A stretch of 64,000 bases of DNA, taken from contig JBMNJZ010000001.1 in the NCBI GenBank assembly GCA_050951925.1, positions 1 through 64,000 of the forward strand. Direction: 5' to 3'. Below, in pieces: positions 45,445-53,522 of this stretch; within the stretch, counting starts at the first letter, position 1; every line of letters starts with the position of its first letter. Under the pieces are notes generated by a model. The model did no database searches, was not told the DNA's origin, and was given only the letters and a program-made list of their open reading frames with translations. A program made the translations under genes and the position numbers. The DNA comes from UBA1046 sp012511325 (GTDB lineage: Bacteria; Bacillota; Clostridia; Saccharofermentanales; DTU023).

Positions 45445-46813
45445 CGGTAAGCTCCTTTTTCATGATTCTTAATGCGGTATCCGGATCCTTTTCTGACAGT
45501 ACTCCCATCGCTGAGAGCAGGTATTTGCGATCGACAAGAAAGCTCGCCCGTTCCGGTCTGAGCGAGCCCGGTTCCTGCGGATCATATAAGGCAAAGTTCA
45601 GTATTTCTTTAAGTCTAGGCGCATAGATCAAAGAGCCGCCGGTCGCTACAATCGTGCGGACATTTCTCAGATCCTTGCCTGTCTGGGCGTAAGCCGCACC
45701 CATAGGTGTATAGAATTCTTCCAACTTGCCTGCGTGTCTCCCGGTAGCTATCTTGACGGCCATGCCGGCCAGGGCAAAATCAAATGCCTGGACTTGCTGT
45801 TGCAGCGGCAAGAGGGAAGGATCATCATGGCAAGCCCGGCACCAGTATTCAAACTGCGCTCTGTCCAATTGCGAGAGTTCCAACAAACGGCTGATGCCAA
45901 TTTCATCAACAATACCGGAGAGTCCATATCTCATGCCGATATCCCCCTCTACCGTCCGCTTGGCATAAGGTTCGGGCAAACCTTTGATAACGGTACTGCC
46001 GGAAACCGGAGAACCATCAGCTATGGAATAGATATCGGTAGTGGCGCCGCCCAGATCGATGGCCATCAGATCGCCGATACCTGTCTCGCGCTCCGTACCG
46101 GTGGCCAGAAGCGTCATAGCCTTGAGCATAGCCTGAGGCGTCGGCATCATGATGCCGGAAATCAGTTGCTCAATTTTGGACAGACCCTTAGCTTGCACTA
46201 TCCTGTCTAAAAACAGCTTACGGATCTGTTCCTGGACAGGTGCGATATTCAGCTCGCCTAATCTGGGCATCACATTGGGACAGATAATAAGATCCTGATA
46301 GCGCAGCAGATCTGCCGCCTCATCAGCCGCCGCCCTGTTGCCGGCATAGATGATGGGACATTTCAAACCGGAAGCAGCCAAGCGCCCGGCATTGTAAAGA
46401 ATTACTTTCCGGTTGCCTCCATCCGTACCTCCGGTCAGCAGGAAAATCTCCGGATCAATGGTTAGAATCTCCGCCAAATCGCTATTTGTCAGTTCATGGG
46501 AATAAAGCTTTACGACTTTAGCGCCGGCTCCCAGGGCAGCACTGCGGGCTGCTTCCGCTGTCAGTTCCGGCACCAGACCGGACACTGCCATCCGCAGGCC
46601 GCCCGCCGCTGAAGAGCAGGCCAACTGCTCTTCATAGACGATTTCCCCGGTAATAGCCTCCAGCCTCTCCCTGGCTATCGTAAGACCGTCATTCAGATCC
46701 GTGTTAACTGTGGTATGCGCGGCCGAACTGCCCAGCACAACGACCCGCTCAAGATTCACTGCGGTCAACTTAGTATAGGTACTGCCAAAATCGATCAGGA
46801 GCACATTGCTCAT
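45437..46813 (-). CDS. glmL: Methylaspartate mutase accessory protein GlmL (MutL), ASKHA ATPase
   Basis: GlmL is thought to reactivate glutamate mutase by exchanging damaged cobalamin. The 458-residue protein has the actin-like phosphate motifs LLIDFGSTYTKLTAVN at the start and LMAIDLGGATTDIYSI in the second half. AGNRAAADEAADLL and VATGGSLIYAPRL are also present. It overlaps both glmS (ATGA, 4 bases) and glmE, so the three products are coupled in translation. Confidence 0.95.
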   Translation of the reverse strand: MSNVLLIDFGSTYTKLTAVNLERVVVLGSSAAHTTVNTDLNDGLTIARERLEAITGEIVYEEQLACSSAAGGLRMAVSGLVPELTAEAARSAALGAGAKVVKLYSHELTNSDLAEILTIDPEIFLLTGGTDGGNRKVILYNAGRLAASGLKCPIIYAGNRAAADEAADLLRYQDLIICPNVMPRLGELNIAPVQEQIRKLFLDRIVQAKGLSKIEQLISGIMMPTPQAMLKAMTLLATGTERETGIGDLMAIDLGGATTDIYSIADGSPVSGSTVIKGLPEPYAKRTVEGDIGMRYGLSGIVDEIGISRLLELSQLDRAQFEYWCRACHDDPSLLPLQQQVQAFDFALAGMAVKIATGRHAGKLEEFYTPMGAAYAQTGKDLRNVRTIVATGGSLIYAPRLKEILNFALYDPQEPGSLRPERASFLVDRKYLLSAMGVLSEKDPDTALRIMKKELTDE

Positions 46814-47289
46814 ATCTGTTCTTCTCTCCCGGTATTTTCCGCTTCCGGCTGCCGGCCTGTCTCAGTCTCAGCCGCATCCAGGAGGCCGAGATCTTTCTTG
46901 AGATAATAAATATCTGTTTCAGGTGGTGTGCCGGGAGCAAAAACACGGTCAAAGCCCATTTTCTTAAAGCGTTTCTCAACTTCGGCGAAGGGCTGTTTAC
47001 CGACTACGATATTGCCGCCCACATACATTAAGATATCTTCCAGACCAGCTTCATCGGCTTTCTCCCGCATGCCTCTGACATCGAGCTCACCGTGTCCATA
47101 TAGTGATGAAACCAAGATTGCGTCAGCATCCGTTTCAATGGCCGCTGCAATAAACTCCTCCTGCGATACCATTACGCCCAGATTAGTCACCTCAAAGCCG
47201 GCTTCGCGAAAAGCAAATTCGAGGATACGTATGCCCACGGCATGTACATCCGCTCCAATTACGCCAATTACCAAGTGTTTCTTATCCAT
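46810..47289 (-). CDS. glmS: Methylaspartate (glutamate) mutase sigma subunit, B12-binding
   Basis: GlmS is the small cobalamin-binding subunit. With the ATG at 47289 (GGGGA just upstream) it has 159 residues, and the D-x-H-x-x-G motif reads D14-V-H16-A-V-G19. His16 is the lower axial cobalt ligand, at the same number as in C. cochlearium. SSLYGHGELD and YVGGNIVVGKQ form the rest of the B12 pocket. The open frame extends to 47394 but would overlap the regulator gene. About 25 C-terminal residues rich in Glu and Thr are extra to the fold. Confidence 0.96.
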   Translation of the reverse strand: MDKKHLVIGVIGADVHAVGIRILEFAFREAGFEVTNLGVMVSQEEFIAAAIETDADAILVSSLYGHGELDVRGMREKADEAGLEDILMYVGGNIVVGKQPFAEVEKRFKKMGFDRVFAPGTPPETDIYYLKKDLGLLDAAETETGRQPEAENTGREEQI

Positions 47290-47299
47290 CCGGAATCCC

Positions 47300-48292
47300 C
47301 TACCTGCGGTTAAGTTTTTGTTTGGCAGCCTTATATGCCGCTGCCACGGCATCTGATATATACAGCCACGAACCGCGATCAACGCGCAGATCATAGCGCA
47401 ACATTCTAACTTGACCTTTGAGCGCAGCTCTCAGCTCTTGTTCTTCTTTGCGCGAAATAAAATCGGTGCAATGCGGAGGCACCAGGATCAGATCCTGTCT
47501 CAAGAGAAAATCGGAAAAATCAGTAGCGTCCCCGCCGAACAAATATACTTCCGCCTCCGTCTCCAGGCTGACATAATGGGAAAAATCGGCTAGCATTTTG
47601 TCCAGGAAAGTATGGCTGAGACTGAGAATCCCTACCCTGGCAGCTTTCGGTATACCGCTGAATTCTTTAATCGTGGCCGGGCATAAAGTCAATGCCAATT
47701 GCATCACAGGCACTTTATTTTTAGTTAGCTGCTCCAATTCGGCCGTATTCTTCTCTTCACAGACAATCAGATCAAAGTCCGCTTCCAGCCTGAAAGGCTG
47801 GTCCCTGATATCAGCCAGCAGGAAGCGGACATAGTCGGCATTGGGAATAGTGGACAGACCGTTCAGAATCACAGACCGCAGTTCAGGCGATTCACCGACT
47901 ACTGCAACACGCACATTTCTGAATCGCTCTTCCATCTGCCTCATTCGCAGTTCCAGGAAAATCTGGATATCCCTGAGCGAGAAATCCAGTTGAGAGAGCT
48001 GGGCCAACATCTGATCTATCGCTTCCAGCGCTTGTTCTTTCCTGCTTTTATTATCCTCGGTATCATTCGCGGCTACATAGGAACCGCTGCCTTGAATCAT
48101 CACAATCAGGCCTGTTTCGGCCAGATATTGATATGCGTGCTTAGCGGTGCCGACTGAAACTTGTTTGTCGCCGGCAAGTTGGCGAATGGTGGGCAATCGG
48201 GTTCCCGCAGGCAGCTCCCCCGAAATAATCTGTTCAGACAGCTCCCGTGCTAAACTGCGATAAAGCGGGCCATCTGCTTTGCGCTCTATCAT
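47300..48292 (-). CDS. GntR-family transcriptional regulator within the glutamate-fermentation operon
   Basis: The 330-residue protein has an N-terminal GntR winged helix: PLYRSLARELSEQIISGEL, AGTRLPTIRQLA and SVGTAKHAYQYLAETGLI, with QGSGSYVA at the wing. The remaining 240 residues do not look like the common FCD, UTRA or MocR aminotransferase domains. They contain VRVAVVGESPELRSVI and FDLIVCEEKN, suggesting alpha/beta folds that may sense an intermediate of the pathway. The closest architecture is a YtrA-like HTH with a long novel effector part. A palindromic operator candidate overlaps the operon promoter at 49736-49774, so autoregulation is likely. Confidence 0.85.
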   Translation of the reverse strand: MIERKADGPLYRSLARELSEQIISGELPAGTRLPTIRQLAGDKQVSVGTAKHAYQYLAETGLIVMIQGSGSYVAANDTEDNKSRKEQALEAIDQMLAQLSQLDFSLRDIQIFLELRMRQMEERFRNVRVAVVGESPELRSVILNGLSTIPNADYVRFLLADIRDQPFRLEADFDLIVCEEKNTAELEQLTKNKVPVMQLALTLCPATIKEFSGIPKAARVGILSLSHTFLDKMLADFSHYVSLETEAEVYLFGGDATDFSDFLLRQDLILVPPHCTDFISRKEEQELRAALKGQVRMLRYDLRVDRGSWLYISDAVAAAYKAAKQKLNRR

Positions 48293-48877
48293 TTAGCTTC
48301 TCCCGCCTTTGGCAATATTTTGCTCTCTCTGCCGCAGATAGGCGGCCGGACCCTCCCGATAGAGATCTCTGCCTGTAGAATCTATCGCTACCACCAGCGG
48401 GAAATCCCGGACTTCTAATCTGCGCAAAGCCTCAGCGCCCAGATCTTCATAGGCGATCACTTCCGCTGCGGTAATCCGTTCCGCCAATAGAGCTCCGGCA
48501 CCGCCGACGGCGGCAAAATACACAGCGCCATGCTCTTTCATTGCCTCAATTACTTCCCGGCTGCGGAAGCCCTTGCCGATCATGCCTCTCAGGCCATGAG
48601 CGAGTAACAAAGGAGTATAGGGATCCATGCGATAGGAAGTAGTAGGCCCTGCAGACCCGATCACTTCTCCCGGTCTGGCCGGTGTCGGTCCGACATAAAA
48701 GATGACCGCATCCCGTAACAAAAGAGGCAATTTCCCGCCTCCGGAAATAGTTTCTGCCAAACGCTTATGGCCGGCATCGCGCGCAGTAAAAATCGTCCCT
48801 GTCAGCAGTACTCTATCTCCCGCCTTCAGCGAACGTGCAATCTCTTCGGTCAGAGGAGCCTGAATTCTTCTTATCAT
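48293..48877 (-). CDS. Class I fumarase/mesaconase-type hydratase, beta subunit
   Basis: The 194-residue protein matches the C-terminal (swivel) half of class I Fe-S hydratases: LTGTIFTARDAGHKRL, VGPTPARPGEVIGSAGPTTS, RMDPYTP, GMIGKGFRS and YFAAVGGAGALL. Fumarase and L-tartrate dehydratase share these. The operon makes mesaconate and needs it hydrated to (S)-citramalate before the lyase, so mesaconase is the expected role; some class I fumarases have this activity. It abuts the gntR gene and overlaps the alpha subunit by one base. Confidence 0.85.
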   Translation of the reverse strand: MIRRIQAPLTEEIARSLKAGDRVLLTGTIFTARDAGHKRLAETISGGGKLPLLLRDAVIFYVGPTPARPGEVIGSAGPTTSYRMDPYTPLLLAHGLRGMIGKGFRSREVIEAMKEHGAVYFAAVGGAGALLAERITAAEVIAYEDLGAEALRRLEVRDFPLVVAIDSTGRDLYREGPAAYLRQREQNIAKGGRS

Positions 48878-49716
48878 TACAGCACCTCTTCCAGATGCCT
48901 GGTAGCGTGGCAGCTGATATTGACAGCCACAGGCAAACCAGCGATATGGGTGGGCAAAGTCTCAATCGCTACGCCAAGGGCTGTGCTCCGTCCTCCCAGA
49001 CCCATCGGACCCAATCCCAGCTCATTGATTTGCCTCAGCATCTCAATCTCCAGCTCCGCATAGTACGGATCCGGATGACGATGAGCCAGAGGCCTTAACA
49101 GAGCAAGCTTAGCGAGATAGGCAACTTTATCGAAATTGCCGCCAATGCCTACTCCCACTACTATGGGCGGACAGGGATTGGGACCAGCATCTCTCACAGT
49201 CCGCAGCACAAATTCGATCACACCCTCAACACCATCTGCCGGTCGCAGCATGGCCAAGCGGCTCATATTCTCACTGCCAAAACCTTTGACGGACAGACTG
49301 ACCTGCACCTGATCCCCCGGTATCAGCTCCGTATAAATCATGGCAGGTGTATTATCGCCTGTGTTGATCCGGCGCAAAGGGTCAGCAACTATTGATTTGC
49401 GCAGATAGTTTTCGGTATAGGCTTGTCTTACCCCCTCCTGGATTGCTGCATAGGGATCACCCTGAAAATGCACTTCCCGTCCGATTCGCAAATGAATCTG
49501 CACCATTCCCGTGTCCTGACAGATAGGGACTGACTTCTCTTGCGCCAAGGCGGCATTCTCCAACAGATCATCCAGGATCGAGCGGGCCGTAATACCATCC
49601 TCGCCAGCTCTTGCCAGTTTTAATTGCGCGTGGATATCCAACGGCAAAATAATACAGCTTTCGTACGCCATGCGGCGGACTGCTGCCGTCAATAATTTAA
49701 CATCAAATTCTCGCAT
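48877..49716 (-). CDS. Class I fumarase/mesaconase-type hydratase, alpha subunit (4Fe-4S)
   Basis: This is the N-terminal half of a two-subunit class I hydratase and the first gene of the operon. With the ATG at 49716 (GGGGC upstream) it has 279 residues. The three cluster cysteines are in VPICQDTGMVQI, AGPNPCPPIVVGVG and ISCHATRH. LGPMGLGGRSTALGV is the family's Gly-rich stretch. The reaction inferred from context is mesaconate plus water to citramalate; a housekeeping fumarase is the alternative. The promoter and a palindrome sit just upstream. Confidence 0.87.
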   Translation of the reverse strand: MREFDVKLLTAAVRRMAYESCIILPLDIHAQLKLARAGEDGITARSILDDLLENAALAQEKSVPICQDTGMVQIHLRIGREVHFQGDPYAAIQEGVRQAYTENYLRKSIVADPLRRINTGDNTPAMIYTELIPGDQVQVSLSVKGFGSENMSRLAMLRPADGVEGVIEFVLRTVRDAGPNPCPPIVVGVGIGGNFDKVAYLAKLALLRPLAHRHPDPYYAELEIEMLRQINELGLGPMGLGGRSTALGVAIETLPTHIAGLPVAVNISCHATRHLEEVL

Positions 49717-49735
49717 ATTTGCCCCAAAAAGCACT

Positions 49736-49766
49736 TTGTACTATTACAATACCTGAGATTGTACTA
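49736..49766. promoter_or_regulatory. Candidate GntR operator overlapping the operon promoter
   Basis: TTGTA-CTAT-TACAA (49736-49749) is a perfect 5-base inverted repeat with a four-base spacer. The half TTGTACTA recurs as a direct repeat at 49759-49766, 23 bases away. The sites cover the -10, the spacer and the start point, as expected for repression. Related GntR-family sites often have a TTGTAC-type core. The GntR gene is third in this operon. Confidence 0.55.
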
Positions 49767-49774
49767 CTTTTCAA
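49746..49774 (-). promoter_or_regulatory. Promoter of the 13-gene glutamate-fermentation operon
   Basis: On the minus strand TTGAAA (49769-49774), 17 bases, then TATTGT (49746-49751). Transcription would begin about 20 bases before the first gene's ATG at 49716. No other good promoter was seen within the operon, where genes overlap or are closely spaced. Confidence 0.6.
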
Positions 49775-49835
49775 CTATAACATTAGGATATTCGGAGTTA
49801 GTTTGGCTGCTAGAGACACAATAAAGCCATCCGGC

Positions 49836-49864
49836 ATGACAGTCTCAGAAACAAAGGATAGAAT
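49836..49864 (+). promoter_or_regulatory. Promoter of the metallophosphoesterase gene
   Basis: ATGACA (49836-49841) and TAGAAT (49859-49864) each match consensus at five of six bases and are 17 bases apart. The gene's AGGGAGG ribosome site and ATG at 49898 follow closely. It diverges from the 13-gene operon. Confidence 0.65.
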
Positions 49865-49897
49865 ATCTATGTCCGGTAAAAAACAGGGAGGATGCAA

Positions 49898-50743
49898 ATG
49901 GCCGACTCAGCCAGACAAAATGATGGCAAGAGATTACTGATAAAAATCCTGGTGCTGATACTGGCACTGGTACTGTTCGGCATCTTCGTCTGGCGCTTCA
50001 ATCTGGATGTTCTGAAAGTTACCACTGTCAAGCTATCCGATCCGAGAATCAAAAACAAGATTACTCTGGTCCAGATCTCAGATCTGCATGGCAAAACTTT
50101 CGGCAAGGATAATCAGCGTCTGCTGAAGAAGATCCGACAGCAGTCTGCCGATGCGATTATGGTCACCGGCGATCTGTTCTCTCGTCGAGATCGAAAGGGA
50201 TACGAAGTTGCTTTCAATCTGATGCAAGCTCTGGCTGCAGATCCCACACCGGTATTTTATGTCACCGGCGAGCACGACTATAATAAAACTTTCCATGCCC
50301 AGTTAACTGACCTGGGAGTAAAGGTACTGGCCTTCAGTGGCGAACGGCTACAAATTGAGAATACAGTACTTGAAATCTATGGTATTAATTCCGTATATTT
50401 CTGGGACAGTTATAATCTGGCTAATGAAGTCATTGCTGACCCCGAGCATTACAGCATACTCCTGGCCCATATACCTAACTGGCATCGATATCGGGATGCC
50501 GGCTTCGATCTGGTCTTGTCCGGAGATACGCATGGCGGGCAGATCCGACTGCCCTTTGTCGGTGCTCTCCGGCTGGATGGCTGGTTCCCCGAACTGCAAC
50601 AGGAAGAAACTTATATCAAGGGCCTCTACTCTGATGGCAGCAAGCATCTGTATGTAAACAGCGGTCTGGGAACAGTCGAGCCCCATTTCCGCTTGTGGAA
50701 CCGCCCGGAAATAACTGTGATCGAGCTGACGCCTTCGCAATAA
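49898..50743 (+). CDS. Membrane-anchored metallophosphoesterase (YkuE/YaeI-like)
   Basis: I chose the ATG at 49898, six bases after AGGGAGG; the ATG at 49892 touches that site. The 281-residue protein has one N-terminal membrane helix (LLIKILVLILALVLFGIFVW) and an extracytoplasmic calcineurin-like domain: ISDLHGKTFG, VTGDLFSRRD, LLAHIPNW and LSGDTHGGQI. The fourth motif, normally G-N-H-D/E, reads G-E-H-D. That replaces the catalytic, metal-bridging Asn with Glu. Relatives cleave phosphodiester or UDP-lipid bonds; the substrate here is unknown. Confidence 0.88.
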   Translation: MADSARQNDGKRLLIKILVLILALVLFGIFVWRFNLDVLKVTTVKLSDPRIKNKITLVQISDLHGKTFGKDNQRLLKKIRQQSADAIMVTGDLFSRRDRKGYEVAFNLMQALAADPTPVFYVTGEHDYNKTFHAQLTDLGVKVLAFSGERLQIENTVLEIYGINSVYFWDSYNLANEVIADPEHYSILLAHIPNWHRYRDAGFDLVLSGDTHGGQIRLPFVGALRLDGWFPELQQEETYIKGLYSDGSKHLYVNSGLGTVEPHFRLWNRPEITVIELTPSQ

Positions 50744-50773
50744 AAAAGAGGCTGCCTCAAGGAACCAGCCTCT
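50742..50773 (-). terminator. Terminator between converging genes
   Basis: AGAGGCTG (50747-50754) pairs with CAGCCTCT (50766-50773) with an 11-base loop. On the minus strand it is followed by six T residues, so it ends the small membrane protein transcript. On the plus strand it comes directly after the phosphoesterase stop. Confidence 0.75.
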
Positions 50774-50799
50774 GTACTTAAATTCAAAAAGTTACATGG

Positions 50800-51114
50800 T
50801 CAGCGCAGCCAGATATAGACGCAGAACAAGATAAAAAGTACTAAGCCGATCATATAGATCGCTCCGATCAGTAAACCGGCCAGAACCGAATTGCGTGTGA
50901 ACTGTCTGATCTCCTGTTTCGAAAATTCTTGCAAGGGTGAAACAAGACCTTTCTCTTCCCTGGCCAGCCGCTGCTCGCGCATTCTTCTGATGTCTTCGCG
51001 CGCAAATCTACCGGCGGCTGACTGAAAAAGCGACGGCTTGGTCCAGGGCATGCCCTCAACATCCATATTGGCTATGACACGTCCATCATCAAGTTCATCT
51101 ATCTTTCTGGCCAT
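50800..51114 (-). CDS. Small membrane protein, unknown function
   Basis: This 104-residue protein has a polar, Arg/Glu-rich N-terminal 65 residues, including REDIRRMREQRLAREEKG, and one long or two short hydrophobic segments near the C-terminus (SVLAGLLIGAIYMIGLVLFI). I do not recognise a family. It sits 87 bases downstream of oppF on the same strand and is followed by a good terminator, so it may be the last gene of the opp transcript. Coding status is supported by its open frame between clear signals and by membrane-protein composition. Confidence 0.6.
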   Translation of the reverse strand: MARKIDELDDGRVIANMDVEGMPWTKPSLFQSAAGRFAREDIRRMREQRLAREEKGLVSPLQEFSKQEIRQFTRNSVLAGLLIGAIYMIGLVLFILFCVYIWLR

Positions 51115-51201
51115 TATTCCATCACCCTCTTCTTGCTTTTTGCTCAGAAACTCAACTCGCTTGCAGCATTGAATCTGTTCCGTCCCATCGGATCTGAACT
51201 G

Positions 51202-52323
51202 TCACTGAAACACAGCCGGAGCAGGCAGCTCCTGCGGTCTTTCGTAGTCTGACTCCGATCTGGTTTCATAATCTGCCAGCTTGTTGCCCCAATAGAGATG
51301 ACAGATCGTGAAATGACCCGTTTCCGGTTCATAAGTCAGTGGCGGTACTTTCCGGCAAATATCCATAACTTTGGGACAGCGTGTATGAAATTTACAGCCC
51401 TCCGGGGGATTGACCGGTGAAGGAATTGTGCCGGCCAAAGGAATTTTGTCCGCCTGATAGTCCGGATCAGGTATCGGTATGGCGCTGAACAATGCTTGTG
51501 TATACGGATGCAAAGGATTGCTGAAGATGTCTTCTTTCCGGCCTGTCTCAACCAACTCGCCCAGATACATAACACTGATGACGGTCGATATATGTTCGAC
51601 AACTGAGAGATCATGTGAGATGAACAGATAGGATAGGCCGCGCGATTCTTGCAAATCCATCATCAGATTGATGATCTGGGCCTGAACTGAAACATCAAGA
51701 GCTGAAACCGGCTCATCCGCCACCACAAAGTCGGGTTTCAAAGCTATCGCTCTGGCAATGCAAATACGCTGGCGCTGTCCGCCTGAGAATTCATGCGGAT
51801 AGCGGTTGCGGTGATACGGCTGCAAGCCGCAATCAATCATGACCTGATCAATATAGTCATCATACTCTTCCGGGGGAACCAGTTTATGCTCCCGCACCGC
51901 TTCGCCGATAATCTCGCCGACCGGCAATCTGGGAGACAGGCTGGAGAAAGGATCCTGAAAGATAATCTGCATCTGGGGTCTTATCTGGCGCAATTCCTCG
52001 CGGCTTAAGCCATAGACATCAATACCCTTGAAGAAGACAGAGCCTCCTGTCTTGGGCACCAGGCGCAGGATGGAGCGACCCACAGTCGTCTTGCCGCAGC
52101 CGGATTCACCTACCAGGCCAAGGGTTTCACCCAGTTTGAGATCGAAGGAAACTCCGTCTACAGCCTTGACATGTCCTACTACCCGCTGGAAAATACCATC
52201 CTTAACCGGGAAATATGTTTGCAGGTCGCGTACGGTGAGCAAATTATCCTCAGCAGGCGCAAAGTCTGCCGAAGCTGGTACCGCAATACCGTTATCAGTC
52301 TGCTTGTTATCAGCTACCAACAT
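51202..52323 (-). CDS. oppF: Oligopeptide ABC transporter ATP-binding protein OppF
   Basis: The second ATPase of the peptide importer. I start it at ATG 52323, which shares its A with the oppD stop (TAATG); the open frame reaches 52344 inside oppD. The 373-residue protein has Walker A GESGCGKT, Q-loop IFQDPFSS, signature LSGGQRQR and Walker B FVVADEP. The C-terminal oligopeptide-transporter domain has CKFHTRCPKVMDICRK, whose cysteines often bind an Fe-S cluster in the family. It would pair with OppD beneath the OppB/OppC pore. Confidence 0.96.
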   Translation of the reverse strand: MLVADNKQTDNGIAVPASADFAPAEDNLLTVRDLQTYFPVKDGIFQRVVGHVKAVDGVSFDLKLGETLGLVGESGCGKTTVGRSILRLVPKTGGSVFFKGIDVYGLSREELRQIRPQMQIIFQDPFSSLSPRLPVGEIIGEAVREHKLVPPEEYDDYIDQVMIDCGLQPYHRNRYPHEFSGGQRQRICIARAIALKPDFVVADEPVSALDVSVQAQIINLMMDLQESRGLSYLFISHDLSVVEHISTVISVMYLGELVETGRKEDIFSNPLHPYTQALFSAIPIPDPDYQADKIPLAGTIPSPVNPPEGCKFHTRCPKVMDICRKVPPLTYEPETGHFTICHLYWGNKLADYETRSESDYERPQELPAPAVFQ

Positions 52324-53513
52324 TAGTCCTGCCCTCCTTTCCATTCTTCATATCCGCTATTGTAGCAAGCTGTAAAATGAGTAGGAGACAGCTGAATCAA
52401 GGGTGGATATGTGCCCCGGCACACCGGCAGCGGACGGTCACAGCGATCCAGAAAATAACAGTGATCCGGCAGATCAATCGGATTTGGCACTCTACCCGGA
52501 ATAGAATACAGACGCTCGACTTTGCGATTGATCACCGGCTTGGATGCCATCAAGCCGATCGTATAGGGATGGGCCGGTGTATGAAAGATCTCCCTGACTG
52601 TACCGCGCTCGACAATGCGGCCGGCATACATGACAACGACATAGTCCGCCATCTCGGCAACCACACCCAGGTCATGCGTGATCAGCATGATAGAGCTGTT
52701 AATCTGGTCTTTCAGACTGCGCAAAATATCCAGAATCTGAGCCTGAATCGTAACATCCAGTGCTGTCGTCGGTTCATCGGCGATGATTAAGGCCGGATCG
52801 CAGGCGAGAGCCATGGCAATCATAGCGCGCTGCCGCATGCCGCCTGACAATTCATGCGGATACATATTGTAAACACCTTCGCTATTGGCAATCTTAACCA
52901 AATTAAACATATCAATCGTGCGGCCTTTAATCTGCTTCTTGGTCATCTGCGGATTATGCAGTTCAACTACTTCATCTACTTGCTCGCCGACTCTAAAGAC
53001 CGGATTCAGACTGGTCATCGGCTCCTGGAAAATCATGGAGACCGTATTGCCGCGAATCATCCGCATCGTATCCGTCGGCATCTTTACCACATCGTAGACT
53101 TTTTCGCCGGAAACGCGCAGTCTGATCTCACCCTCAACTATTTGCCCTGTCGGCCTGGGAATCAATTGCATGACGGACAGGCTGGTAACCGATTTGCCAC
53201 AGCCCGATTCACCGACGACGCCAACTGTTTTTCCGATCGGGACATCAAAGCTGACACCGTCAACTGCTTTGACCGTACCGGTGTCTGTAAAGAAATAGGT
53301 GTGCAGATTCTCAATTTCCAGTACATTATCCGGATTTTTCATAGCAGACAGATATTCCGCTTCGGGAATATTTTCTCTGGAGCGAAGGCGTTCAAATCTG
53401 TTCATCACCTCGCGATTATGTTTGGCAATAACCCTTTGTTCTTTGGCGGAGAGATATTGACCTTTTTGTACTTTCTTTTTCGTAACAGTTTTTGTTTCTT
53501 GATTATTTGCCAT
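52323..53513 (-). CDS. oppD: Oligopeptide ABC transporter ATP-binding protein OppD
   Basis: The 396-residue ATPase has Walker A GESGCGKS, Q-loop IFQEPMTSL, signature ELSGGMRQR, Walker B LIIADEPT and the C-terminal Cys-containing domain CYFLDRCDRPLPVC. The first 60 residues are a Lys/Arg-rich extension (KKKVQKGQYLSAKEQRV) ahead of the canonical IENLHTYFFTDTGTVKAV start. This is longer than in E. coli OppD. It begins nine bases after the oppC stop and overlaps oppF. Confidence 0.96.
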   Translation of the reverse strand: MANNQETKTVTKKKVQKGQYLSAKEQRVIAKHNREVMNRFERLRSRENIPEAEYLSAMKNPDNVLEIENLHTYFFTDTGTVKAVDGVSFDVPIGKTVGVVGESGCGKSVTSLSVMQLIPRPTGQIVEGEIRLRVSGEKVYDVVKMPTDTMRMIRGNTVSMIFQEPMTSLNPVFRVGEQVDEVVELHNPQMTKKQIKGRTIDMFNLVKIANSEGVYNMYPHELSGGMRQRAMIAMALACDPALIIADEPTTALDVTIQAQILDILRSLKDQINSSIMLITHDLGVVAEMADYVVVMYAGRIVERGTVREIFHTPAHPYTIGLMASKPVINRKVERLYSIPGRVPNPIDLPDHCYFLDRCDRPLPVCRGTYPPLIQLSPTHFTACYNSGYEEWKGGQD

Positions 53514-53522
53514 CTCTCTTAC

